A stretch of 33,880 nucleotides of DNA from Candidatus Pacebacteria bacterium CG10_big_fil_rev_8_21_14_0_10_44_54 (GCA_002772695.1 PFDI01000022.1:45265-79144); one strand, 5' to 3'. Positions 25,267-33,880 are shown, counted from the first letter of the stretch. The notes: a model not told the origin generated them from the sequence alone. Translations and numbers: made by a program.

Positions 25267-26793
25267 ATGAAACTTAACCTACAATTACCAAAAACGAGCA
25301 TTGCTACCAAACGTATTCCTACTCTTATTGGTATTGGCGTATTAGTTATTGGCCTAATTGCAGGTACTGTGTTATTTGGCAACGGGACTGGTGTATTTGC
25401 CCCGAGAGCTTCTGCAGAAACCACCCCCAAGAATATCAGGATAACCAATGTCACCGATACGAGCTTCACTGTTTCGTTTATGACAGATGTTCCAACTATT
25501 GGCTTTGTCAAATACGGCGACTCGGCAAAATCACTCAAGCTCCAAACAAGTGACGATAGGAATCAACTGTCTGGTTCAACAGCCGAATTTAGCCTGCAAC
25601 ACATTACTGTTCGTGGCCTGAGTCAAAACACAACCTATTACTATGTGCTTGGTACTGGTAGTGGCGCAACATTTGATAACGCTGGTCAGCCATTCTCGAT
25701 CACCACCGCCAAACGCAGCGGGGCGCCTGCAGCAGCAAAAACCATCTATGGCTCAGTAACCACCGAGTCTGGTGCTCCTGCAGATGGTGCTATTGTCTAC
25801 ATCAAGATTGCGGATGCAGGCGACATGTCGTCACTCGTAAAAAGCTCTGGAAGTTGGGCAATCCCTTTATCTAATGCGCGCACTCCAGATGGAAGTGGTT
25901 ATGCCAAAATAGATGACACAACTCGTGTTGCTCTCGATATTCGCGGTAAGACCGCTTCACAAAAGCTTGAATTCACAACTGTGGTAAAAGAGGCACAACC
26001 AGTCGTAGGCCTCACTTTTGGCTCGCAACCAACTGCAAGCGAGCCACCTGCTGCTGCTCTTGCTCTCGCCGAAACCAAGGTAACTACGAATGATATCGCT
26101 ACAGTAGTGCCACCAACCACAACAGAAAAGAGTGCGAGTGCAAGTGGCAAACTCACCGGCTTGCTCGATGAATCAGTATCGGTCACAGAAAGTAGTACTC
26201 CAGCTGCAGAAATCACCCACGTGGATGTGGACGCAAGTGAAAGTGCGACAGTCACAACAAGTCAGCCAAAAATTATCGGAAAAGCACCAGCAAACACTGT
26301 TATCACGATCGAAATTCACTCAGAAACTGCCATTAATCACCAACTCTCTAGCAACGACAATGGCGAATTTGAGATCGACGTTGCAGCCCTGGGAAAGACA
26401 CTTGAACCAGGTGAACATACCATTACCTATAGTTATACAGATCCGGAGTCTGGTGAGATCATCACCAAAACAAAAACGTTTACCGTCGCCAATACGAGTA
26501 CTCAACTTGCCCAAGCTCAACCATACGGCACACAAAATCCCTATCCCATTGGTGGAGCAACAAGTTCGGCAAGCACAGCTACCGGCTCGGCTGATTCCAA
26601 AGGCGGATCTGCCTCTGATTCTGCAACTACTTCTGCTCGCTCTAGTATGCCTTCTACAACTAGTGGAGTGCCAGTCTCTGGCTCTGTGGGAACAACCCTC
26701 GCGCTTATTGTTGGCGGTCTTTTCTTTATCATTTCTGGCAGCTGGAGTTTTTGGATTGCTTCGCAGCTAGCGAAGGAAGAATCGACAGCCTAA
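25267..26793 (+). CDS. cell-surface protein with Fn3 / purple-acid-phosphatase-N-like domain, further beta domains, Ser/Thr-rich linker, C-terminal TM
   Basis: TPKNIRITNVTDTSFTVSFMTDVPTIGFVKYGDSAK...LSQNTTYYYVLGTG; Ig-like PKIIGKAPANTVITIEIHSE; linker; VPVSGSVGTTLALIVGGLFFIISG. Confidence 0.8.
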   Translation: MKLNLQLPKTSIATKRIPTLIGIGVLVIGLIAGTVLFGNGTGVFAPRASAETTPKNIRITNVTDTSFTVSFMTDVPTIGFVKYGDSAKSLKLQTSDDRNQLSGSTAEFSLQHITVRGLSQNTTYYYVLGTGSGATFDNAGQPFSITTAKRSGAPAAAKTIYGSVTTESGAPADGAIVYIKIADAGDMSSLVKSSGSWAIPLSNARTPDGSGYAKIDDTTRVALDIRGKTASQKLEFTTVVKEAQPVVGLTFGSQPTASEPPAAALALAETKVTTNDIATVVPPTTTEKSASASGKLTGLLDESVSVTESSTPAAEITHVDVDASESATVTTSQPKIIGKAPANTVITIEIHSETAINHQLSSNDNGEFEIDVAALGKTLEPGEHTITYSYTDPESGEIITKTKTFTVANTSTQLAQAQPYGTQNPYPIGGATSSASTATGSADSKGGSASDSATTSARSSMPSTTSGVPVSGSVGTTLALIVGGLFFIISGSWSFWIASQLAKEESTA

Positions 26794-26823
26794 GGCCAAC
26801 AGTATCCTGCTTGCCCAAGACGG

Positions 26824-26829
26824 TATAAT
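26824..26829 (+). promoter_or_regulatory. -10 box (TATAAT) of the sugar transferase
   Basis: TATAAT 7 nt before ATG 26837. Confidence 0.6.
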
Positions 26830-26836
26830 CCTTTTC

Positions 26837-27460
26837 ATGCAGCCTCTAGTTGTCATCCATCCGTACTACTACTCATGGCAAAAACGGTTATTTGACATTT
26901 GTCTGAGCATCTTCCTCATATTCGCACTCTCGTCTATTTTTGTCGTCCTGAGCTTACTGGTACTCCTCACGCTTGGCTGGCCTGTATTGTTTGTGCAACT
27001 GCGACAGGGAAAAAACAAAAAGCAGTTTCGTCTCTTCAAGTTTCGGACCATGATTACTACTGCAGCCGTTTGGAAGCCGCTGATTCGTTATGGAAATGAG
27101 GCGCCCGAGCCAATGTTTAAAATGCAAGATGATCCGCGGTTTGTCGGTATCGGCCGCTGGTTGTCTCGCTCGGGGCTCGATGAGCTACCACAATTATTTA
27201 ATATCCTGCGCGGTAACATGAGCTTTGTCGGGCCGCGTCCTTTACCAGTGGAAGAAGCAGCTGCACTGCCTGCTTCGTGGGAGTTTCGCTATCAAGTTCG
27301 ACCGGGATTGGTCAGTGAGTGGGTGCTGAGTGAGAAGAAATATGGGTCGCTGCGAGATTGGCGGGAGGCGGAGGCAACAAGTCTCGTTACTGGCAGCATC
27401 ACTCACGACATTGCGCTCTTAGCTCGTGCAAGCCAAGTTGTTTGGCGCTGGAGTTTGTAA
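26837..27460 (+). CDS. bacterial sugar transferase (polyprenyl-phosphate phosphoglycosyl transferase, short PglC-like form)
   Basis: KRLFDICLS, RLFKFRTM, DDPRFVGIGRWLSRSGLDELPQLFNILRGNMSFVGPRPLP, YQVRPGL. Confidence 0.92.
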   Translation: MQPLVVIHPYYYSWQKRLFDICLSIFLIFALSSIFVVLSLLVLLTLGWPVLFVQLRQGKNKKQFRLFKFRTMITTAAVWKPLIRYGNEAPEPMFKMQDDPRFVGIGRWLSRSGLDELPQLFNILRGNMSFVGPRPLPVEEAAALPASWEFRYQVRPGLVSEWVLSEKKYGSLRDWREAEATSLVTGSITHDIALLARASQVVWRWSL

Positions 27461-29345
27461 TCTCAGCAGAGTTTTCCCAATATCCGCTTGGAAAATACTT
27501 TGTCTGCTGCCCGACCCAATAATCGTCTGGTGCGAGTTCTGACATTCTTCCCACTATTTGTTTTGTAAAAGTACTCTCACCTCGAGACATTGCCTCATCT
27601 GCAAGCAAGTTGAATAAATGCACAAACAAATACCGACGATTGCCAAATTGACTCGGAGGAACAAAACGGGTGTTGGCGTACAACGCTGCAATGTCATCAC
27701 AGGATGCCTCAAGCAATGCATTCTGAGAAAAAGTAGGCGAATTTTGTATCACCCAATCATCAAGCTCATATGCGAGCCGAAGCGCAGTCCCGTCTGATTC
27801 GCTCAGTCGTGCCACCTCAGCTGCCAACAGTGTTTGCTGCGCATAATCCGGAGTGTAATCATACTGCCGTGCCTTAAGCACAATCTCGGCAAGTTGTGTT
27901 GCTTCCTTTAGCTCGAGCTGCCTCCCACCTGTACTGCTCAAATTTGCCAAAGTCCTCCAAGGATCTGTAGTAACAACTGGAAAAGAATCTGGGTGAAAAG
28001 CATAGATCTTTTCAAAAATGCTCATTTCTTCAGATGCAGCTAGGTGTTTCTGAAACAACAAGCGATGGTATGAAAAGTAAGGAAAGATCAAATATCCTCT
28101 AGAAAATTCCCCACGTGACAGTTGCAACTCAACACTGGCAACAGCCCCTGCAATCCCAAGAGTCACAACTACAATTAGACTTGGCAAATGGTGGAGAACT
28201 GCAGCGTTCTTTTTACCCAATTTCGGTTGTAATCCACTCCTCAGTTGCAATGCGATAAGTGCCAACACAAGATACATATATCCTGCCAAATGCCAATCAA
28301 AATCAAAAAAGGCTACAAAGACACTCGTTTGTATGCTCAGCAAAAACAAAGCTGATTTTTGTTTAATTGAAGCAAAGTAAATTAGACCTACAATTAGTAC
28401 GGAATAACTTAAGCCTCCCAACAAACCAAGCTCAGCAAATTGCTGCAAGAAAACATTGTGCGCGTACCCAGAATACGCATGCGGAAATTGTGCAAACTTG
28501 TACGAGACTAAACTGAAAGTGCCTGGACCGTACCCAAAAATAGGAAACGATTGTAAAGCGCTCACTGCCTGCTGCCAGTATAAGGGCCGAGATTCATTGG
28601 GGAGAACAAAAAGCACTACAGCAAGGAGCGCGGCCAAACAAAAACCGCTGGCTGTAAAGTATGTTTTTTTTAGTGGTGCCATCAGCTGGCGCTCCTTGAG
28701 GTGAAAAAGCCAGACTCCAATCAGCTGCCAGCCTGTCAGAAACCAGACGAGTCGGCCACTACTCGAGAGAATGGCTGCGTATAGAACCAGCAAGACTGAC
28801 GTATGAAGCACTTTGCGCTGAGCCTTGTGCCACGCGCTCCAAAAATATGGCAACAATAATAAAATGAGATAGCTGGTATGGCTGTGACCACCAATCTGCG
28901 ACAACTGGTTCGACCGAGGTAATGTGTCTAATGACGGAAAAAGAAAGAAAAACAAAGAAAAAAATGCCAAAATCACTACAACGCTCTTGAGAGAAAGGAG
29001 CAACAAACTATGAGAGAAGTACTTCTCTTTTAACAAAAAAATACTAAAAAAGACAAGAAGTCCTCCTCCAAAAAATAAAAAAGAATCAATAGTAAGAGGA
29101 ACATTTTTTGAAAAAATGCTTGAAAGTAAAAAAGTGACAAAGAACAGCAGCCAGAGCAAAGTTACTTTTAGAAATTGACTTGCCTGATTAAACACCCCTT
29201 TTGACCGCAACAAAAAAAATAGTGCGGCCAAGCCTCCAGCCACATACACAAATACATACGTCGCCCCAAACAAGACTGAAAGCAAAAAAAACAATGACAA
29301 CAAAAACGCTGCTAGTACTTTTTCTTGTGAGTATGTTGTTTCCAT
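27399..29345 (-). CDS. O-antigen ligase/polymerase (Wzy_C) family protein with long C-terminal helical domain
   Basis: Polytopic; SGYAHNVFLQQFAELGLLGGLSYSVLIVGL typical of Wzy_C; helical (TPR-like) C-terminal ~250 aa. Confidence 0.82.
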   Translation of the reverse strand: METTYSQEKVLAAFLLSLFFLLSVLFGATYVFVYVAGGLAALFFLLRSKGVFNQASQFLKVTLLWLLFFVTFLLSSIFSKNVPLTIDSFLFFGGGLLVFFSIFLLKEKYFSHSLLLLSLKSVVVILAFFSLFFFLFPSLDTLPRSNQLSQIGGHSHTSYLILLLLPYFWSAWHKAQRKVLHTSVLLVLYAAILSSSGRLVWFLTGWQLIGVWLFHLKERQLMAPLKKTYFTASGFCLAALLAVVLFVLPNESRPLYWQQAVSALQSFPIFGYGPGTFSLVSYKFAQFPHAYSGYAHNVFLQQFAELGLLGGLSYSVLIVGLIYFASIKQKSALFLLSIQTSVFVAFFDFDWHLAGYMYLVLALIALQLRSGLQPKLGKKNAAVLHHLPSLIVVVTLGIAGAVASVELQLSRGEFSRGYLIFPYFSYHRLLFQKHLAASEEMSIFEKIYAFHPDSFPVVTTDPWRTLANLSSTGGRQLELKEATQLAEIVLKARQYDYTPDYAQQTLLAAEVARLSESDGTALRLAYELDDWVIQNSPTFSQNALLEASCDDIAALYANTRFVPPSQFGNRRYLFVHLFNLLADEAMSRGESTFTKQIVGRMSELAPDDYWVGQQTKYFPSGYWENSAEITNSSAKQLGLHELRAQCRE

Positions 29346-30073
29346 AGCGCTCTTGTCATTGTAAGCAACAACACCAAGACTAAACCAAGTGCATCAAACA
29401 CATAGCGAGGAAGCATTTTGCTTGGATTCTGCCTGGTTCGCTGCCACCACTCAGTGTACCAGGATTGTGACTTTCTTTCTCTTAACACTTGGGTAAATAA
29501 ATCACCCACGCACCAAACAAAAATTGGTTGGTGCATCGTTGTCACGTGCTGCAAAATCCAGTTCTCTTGCCTCGGTAATTGCCAAAATCTATCAGCCCCC
29601 ATACCAACAATCAAAACGGTTGGTTTTTTTGACACAATTCTATCGACGAATTTTTGGCTGTTCTTAAAGTATCCATGCTGCGCCCCCACTATCTCTAGAT
29701 CTGGCAGTTTAAAGCTCACTTGCTTCTTGAAACGAGCTAGTGTTTTGACAGTACTGCCCAGCAAAAACACCTTCTCCATGCTCCACCACTTTGACAGTAG
29801 TGTAAAGAAAAAATCTGGCGCAGTACTTCTCTGCGAGACCGAAACACCCAGCAGGTAAAGATACAAGACGCCCCCCCAGCCATCTGGATAAAAGTAGTCT
29901 ACCTGCGCAAAAATATTGCGAAATTTTTTAGAAACAAGTAATAGCGCAAGAACATGCGCGTTCAGGTAGCTGACTAGGATTGGACGCTTCTTTGCCAATC
30001 TTTGCAATTGGACTAGCTCACTAAGTGGATCACTAATGACTTTATTTTGTAACTCAGTCTCGGTAAAAAACAT
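29312..30073 (-). CDS. WecG/TagA/CpsF family glycosyltransferase (GT26)
   Basis: YLNAHVLALLLVSKKFRNIFAQVDYFYPDGWGGVLY, KVFLLGSTVKTLARF, VLIVGMGADRFWQ. Confidence 0.85.
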   Translation of the reverse strand: MFFTETELQNKVISDPLSELVQLQRLAKKRPILVSYLNAHVLALLLVSKKFRNIFAQVDYFYPDGWGGVLYLYLLGVSVSQRSTAPDFFFTLLSKWWSMEKVFLLGSTVKTLARFKKQVSFKLPDLEIVGAQHGYFKNSQKFVDRIVSKKPTVLIVGMGADRFWQLPRQENWILQHVTTMHQPIFVWCVGDLFTQVLRERKSQSWYTEWWQRTRQNPSKMLPRYVFDALGLVLVLLLTMTRALWKQHTHKKKY

Positions 30074-30944
30074 GTTTTATTCGCTCCAAGTTATAGCCTA
30101 ATCTATATGACCAAAATATGCTGTTAAGAAAAAACAGTATACATATAACTTGCCAAATGCTTTTTCCCTCAAGTAACTCTGAAATTCTTTGAAAAACTTT
30201 ACGTGACTTATTTCTAGCTAGATCCTTTTTGTGAAAAATTCCTTTGGCCTGCAACAACCACATCGCTCGTCCATTTAGAAATTTTTTCTTGAGAAGACTA
30301 CCAAAATCTGACTGTTCGTTATGTACAACCAGAGCGCGCGAAGCATAAAACAACTTCCCCTGTGCCGCCTCAATCTGCTCACCAAAATCTGTGTCCTCAG
30401 CAAAAAAATACGTATTGAATCGTTCATCGAACTTGATTTTGTGCACTTGTAAAAATTCTTTTCTCACCGCACAGTTTCTGGTATTGAGTGCCGCACCACA
30501 AGAAACATTTCCAGTTTTTTCATCAAGACGAAGCTGCAAAAAAAATTTGTTGTACTGAAACAAATATGTTTCCATAAGTAGTGTAGTAGATTTTTCTCGA
30601 GACGCACCAAGCACCGCAACAATCGATTTTTTTTGCAATGGCTTGGTAATTTCTTTCAACCAACTTGGTGCTGGCTCACAGTCATCGTCAAGAAAGGCTA
30701 GTATTTCCCCTTTTGCTTGGGAAATGCCAGTATTTCTGGCCGTTGATTTGCCTGGAGATTTTTCCAAAATATGACGAATTTGTAGTCGTGCAAATTTTTT
30801 CTTGTCAAACTTGTACTGCTTTCGTGGAGCATTTTCTACCACAATGACTTCGTCTGGCAGCTTAGTTTGTGCCAACAGTGCCACAAGACAGCGATTGAGA
30901 CTTGCCTGTCTATTGCAGGACGGGATGATGACCGATGTAGTCAT
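30054..30944 (-). CDS. glycosyltransferase family 2
   Basis: TSVIIPSCNRQASLNRCLVALLAQTKLPDEVIVVENAP; STARNTGISQAKGEILAFLDDDCEP. Confidence 0.93.
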   Translation of the reverse strand: MTTSVIIPSCNRQASLNRCLVALLAQTKLPDEVIVVENAPRKQYKFDKKKFARLQIRHILEKSPGKSTARNTGISQAKGEILAFLDDDCEPAPSWLKEITKPLQKKSIVAVLGASREKSTTLLMETYLFQYNKFFLQLRLDEKTGNVSCGAALNTRNCAVRKEFLQVHKIKFDERFNTYFFAEDTDFGEQIEAAQGKLFYASRALVVHNEQSDFGSLLKKKFLNGRAMWLLQAKGIFHKKDLARNKSRKVFQRISELLEGKSIWQVICILFFLNSIFWSYRLGYNLERIKHVFYRD

Positions 30945-32326
30945 GATTTTTTTGCAGTATCTAGATATGCCAAAAATACCACAAATAAGTCAAGAGTGGG
31001 GTCCTGAGAAAAGAGGGTGTGAAACTGCGAGTTGATTAAAAAAGTAATGCAGGCTACCCAAACGGAAAAATGAGCAATATTTTTTGGCACTCGCCACAAA
31101 ATTGACAAGGCAAAGATGGCAAATAAAAACATCGCTGGCAAGCCAAGTTCGCTAGCAAATAGCAGCCAGGTGTTGTGCACCGGGTACAAAAAGTAGGCTG
31201 CTGCACCAGAGACGTTTTGCGCGACCATGGTTTGGGTAAAGTGATTGAGACCAACGCCGGTAATGGGAAACATGCGGATCATCTCGAATGCTTCTTGTGC
31301 CAGCTCTACTCGACCACGCCCTGAGCCAAGCGTAAATATATATGAGAACGACTGGAGTCGCGTAAAAAAATAGCCCCCATACAGCACAATGATCCCAACA
31401 CCACCAAGCAAAATCCATTTCCATTTTTTTAGAAGTAGTGTCACTTTTTTATCTCGAGCGAAATGCCAAATGAACAATCCAATCGTTGTCGCAAGCGCAA
31501 CCCATGCACTACGACTGTAGGTTGCAAACAAGGCTAGTAGACCCAATACTGCACTTGTACCAGAAATGATTTGAACAGATCGTTTTTTCGTTACTACAAG
31601 TTGTCCTAGGCCGATTGGCAATAACATAGAAAGCCAGCTGGCAAAAAAGGTTGGGTGACCAAGCGTGCCTGATACCCTATACAAAAAAGAGCTTTCGTTG
31701 GTTAGGTAACCAAACGGAGCAATGGTACTCCCTTCCTCCAAATACAAACCAAGGTTATGTCGCAACAAGAACTGCAAACTGCTAAGCACTCCAAAAAACA
31801 ATAACCAACCTGATGCGACTACAAACATCATTTTTTTATTTGCAACATGTTGCAAACTGTATCGAGCAAGCATGAAGAGTAAAAAGAAGTAGCAAATTCT
31901 AATAAGTCCAAATACTATGTGACTATCGAACTTCGGTAAAACAACTTGTACCAAGCACAAGATCAAGAACACAGACAACAGCAAAACAGAGCGAGATTTC
32001 TGCCGATATAACTCCGGCACACTAAGTGCTGCCAACAACACCAACAAAAATTTGACACTCAATCCAAAGTAATAGCCGTATCCCAGGTTAAACTGGGTCA
32101 TAGCCGACTCAACGGCCGTGACCATACCACCACGCAAACCAAGCTCGATTGGCAAACTCAAAAGCAGTAAGAGAAAAAGTCCTGAAGCATACTTTGTCTT
32201 GAGTCGATACAAAATGAATGCCGCCAAAATAAACACGAGAAGCAACAGCTTATTGTTTGCAATCAACAAGAACGTAAACGGAAATACAAACAAAAGAATA
32301 GAAAGTATCGACTGTCTACTGGGCAT
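30941..32326 (-). CDS. O-antigen ligase family protein (second)
   Basis: Polytopic; YSRSAWVAL, GVGLNHF, YPVHNTWLLFASELGLPAMFLFAIFAL. Confidence 0.85.
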   Translation of the reverse strand: MPSRQSILSILLFVFPFTFLLIANNKLLLLVFILAAFILYRLKTKYASGLFLLLLLSLPIELGLRGGMVTAVESAMTQFNLGYGYYFGLSVKFLLVLLAALSVPELYRQKSRSVLLLSVFLILCLVQVVLPKFDSHIVFGLIRICYFFLLFMLARYSLQHVANKKMMFVVASGWLLFFGVLSSLQFLLRHNLGLYLEEGSTIAPFGYLTNESSFLYRVSGTLGHPTFFASWLSMLLPIGLGQLVVTKKRSVQIISGTSAVLGLLALFATYSRSAWVALATTIGLFIWHFARDKKVTLLLKKWKWILLGGVGIIVLYGGYFFTRLQSFSYIFTLGSGRGRVELAQEAFEMIRMFPITGVGLNHFTQTMVAQNVSGAAAYFLYPVHNTWLLFASELGLPAMFLFAIFALSILWRVPKNIAHFSVWVACITFLINSQFHTLFSQDPTLDLFVVFLAYLDTAKKS

Positions 32327-33173
32327 TATCGAGTGGGCGCAGACTAGTTATCTCTATCCCCTCAATATCAAGAGCATCGGTATACACCCAAAGCGGTTCG
32401 CCTACTTTAACCTTCTGATGTCCTGCATAAGACCACACATCTCCTATATTTTGCGCGCGAATTTCAAACTCCAGAAGAACGTCTCGCTTTTGTGGATCTT
32501 TGTTGAATACAACCGAGCCACCTGCGACCGATGAAAAAATATCACTAGAAGGTTGTCTTGTTGTGACAGAAAGTACTCGAGCGATTTCTTGCCCTGTGCC
32601 CAAATTATATGCAATAAGTCCCGGCTTAAGCTCTGTTACTGTCCAAGGATCTTTACTGCGCCAAATGGCAGATATATGAAACCATTGTTCCGGCAAAATA
32701 ATCGGCTTATCAGACATATGAGTGATAATTCCCAATAGTTTCTTGCCAGATAAATCTATAGCTATCTTCCCCCCCACCTCCACTGGAGTACCCTTGTATA
32801 CAAACTGTTGTGAGCGATGATCAAAACTACCCTTGAGCTTTACCACAGGATAAAATTTTGTTTTTTCATCACCTTGCGGGTAGGCGTCGTAAGACACGAT
32901 TTCTGCCGAGACTACTCCATTTGGTTCTAACTCTGTATCACCGATCTGAATCTCTGACGCCAACCAAGGAGGCGGATCAATGGCGCCATACCACCACTCG
33001 CGACCAGTCAATTCTATGCGGACATAGCGGTAGTCGTTACTTTTGGAGAAAAAGCGCACCACGCCAACTGCCAACAAAGCAATAATCACAGTTGCAAGCA
33101 ATCGCCAAACATGCAGCTTGCGCTGCTTTTTCTTCAGAAAAGCATGAGATAATTTTGAAAGATGCCAGTTCAC
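32316..33173 (-). CDS. single-TM anchored protein with beta-rich repeats (DUF4330-like?), unknown
   Basis: GTG start; TM WRLLATVIIALLAVGVVRFF; repeated IQIGDTELEPNGVVSAEIVSYDAYP / YKGTPVEVGGKIAIDLSGKKLLGII pattern. Confidence 0.6.
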   Translation of the reverse strand: MNWHLSKLSHAFLKKKQRKLHVWRLLATVIIALLAVGVVRFFSKSNDYRYVRIELTGREWWYGAIDPPPWLASEIQIGDTELEPNGVVSAEIVSYDAYPQGDEKTKFYPVVKLKGSFDHRSQQFVYKGTPVEVGGKIAIDLSGKKLLGIITHMSDKPIILPEQWFHISAIWRSKDPWTVTELKPGLIAYNLGTGQEIARVLSVTTRQPSSDIFSSVAGGSVVFNKDPQKRDVLLEFEIRAQNIGDVWSYAGHQKVKVGEPLWVYTDALDIEGIEITSLRPLDNAQ

Positions 33174-33176
33174 AGC

Positions 33177-33189
33177 GTGATTGTATCAC
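33177..33189. promoter_or_regulatory. inverted repeat overlapping the divergent promoter
   Basis: GTGAT-TGT-ATCAC between starts 33173 (-) and 33199 (+); minus-strand TACAAT at 33185-33180 overlaps it. Confidence 0.4.
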
Positions 33190-33198
33190 TGCAAAGCT

Positions 33199-33837
33199 AT
33201 GATTAAGTCAAATCGAATTTTTTATTTTCTTGTCATTTTGATAACAGTTGTTTCTATTGGGATTAGATACTACTATGCAGCTACTCAAGAATTATGGATT
33301 GATGAGGTACTAGTTTTACAAATTGCTCACGAAAATGATTGGAAACAAACCGCACTGGTCGAACACTGGGACAAATCTCATCCGCCGCTATTGCATCTCT
33401 ACACAAAAGTTCTACTAAAATTCATTTCATATGATGATAAGATTGCCCTTAGATTTTTATCATTTTTTCTAGGGGGATTGGCAACAATTCCCCTAATGCG
33501 CTACATAAAAGTCACTCATAAATCTGCAACTGCTGCCATCCTGGGTGGAATACTTTTTGCCATCAATCCGACCATTACAGCCAACTCTTTTAGCCTTCGT
33601 CCATATGGAGTGATTATATTTCTTTTCTTAATTTTCTTAGCTTCAACAAGGAATCTTGATTTACATTCTGACGTCAAAAAGTATCAAAAAATGATTCTTA
33701 TCAATATCATAATCATCTTTAGTTTTTTTTGGGACTACTCATCGATCTGGTTCTTACTACCATTTGCTGTTATTACTGTAATCAAGGTTAAAAGTAAAGT
33801 GTACCCCTTTGTCTACACACAAAACCGACTGGTTTAA
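33199..33837 (+). CDS. N-terminal part of a GT39/PMT-like membrane glycosyltransferase (apparently truncated)
   Basis: IRYYYAATQELWIDEVLVLQIA, HWDKSHPPLLHLYTKVLLKF and TM segments typical of GT-C enzymes; only ~212 aa. ATG 33199 preferred to track TTG 33181. Confidence 0.7.
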   Translation: MIKSNRIFYFLVILITVVSIGIRYYYAATQELWIDEVLVLQIAHENDWKQTALVEHWDKSHPPLLHLYTKVLLKFISYDDKIALRFLSFFLGGLATIPLMRYIKVTHKSATAAILGGILFAINPTITANSFSLRPYGVIIFLFLIFLASTRNLDLHSDVKKYQKMILINIIIIFSFFWDYSSIWFLLPFAVITVIKVKSKVYPFVYTQNRLV

Positions 33838-33880
33838 GATCCATTCCTTTCAGTTGAAATAGATGTCGGCTGGCGTAGCG

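Noticed and set aside
26132-26770. 212-aa plus-strand ORF inside the Fn3 gene
   Set aside because: Alternate frame of a Ser/Thr/Ala-rich gene; Leu/Gln-rich nonsense composition.
1-33880. Alternative genetic code (UGA as Gly/Trp, as in some CPR)
   Set aside because: Several genes end at UGA in places consistent with overlaps and neighbour starts (e.g. PBP at 11279, ligase at 27399), supporting standard code 11.

Overview
This 33.9-kb window is gene-dense and looks like a Patescibacteria (CPR) chromosome, probably Microgenomates-like. That assignment is inferred from gene content and is untested. Stop codons fit the standard bacterial code, and I see no rRNA, tRNA, CRISPR array or transposon.

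Contents left to right:
(1) A very long minus-strand ORF, 3591->1, open at the window edge and absent from the supplied ORF track. It encodes at least 1197 aa and carries a plausible transglutaminase-like Cys/His/Asp triad.
(2) A class II B12-dependent ribonucleotide reductase (nrdJ) with nrdR, preceded by tandem NrdR boxes.
(3) DUF5667-like, CPBP-like and CMP-kinase-like genes, plus an RnlA/HEPN-like protein, all on the minus strand.
(4) A plus-strand PBP1A - GH18 - PBP1A module.
(5) A minus-strand core block: cmk, LiaI/F-like TM protein, smpB, a PP2C-like/TM/beta-propeller protein, a small membrane protein, a bPH protein, lepA and rpsT.
(6) A plus-strand block: murJ, pilN, pilO, a PilP-position protein, an Fn3 surface protein and a phosphoglycosyl transferase.
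(7) A tightly overlapping minus-strand surface-glycan operon with two O-antigen-ligase-like proteins, a WecG/TagA/CpsF protein, a GT2 and a membrane-anchored unknown.
(8) A truncated GT39-like ORF at the right edge.

The items I would follow up first are the unlisted giant TGase-like ORF, the orphan HEPN protein divergent from PBP1A across a palindrome, the tandem NrdR boxes, the PP2C-TM-propeller fusion, and the recurrent -10 boxes about 6-9 nt from start codons (leaderless transcription).
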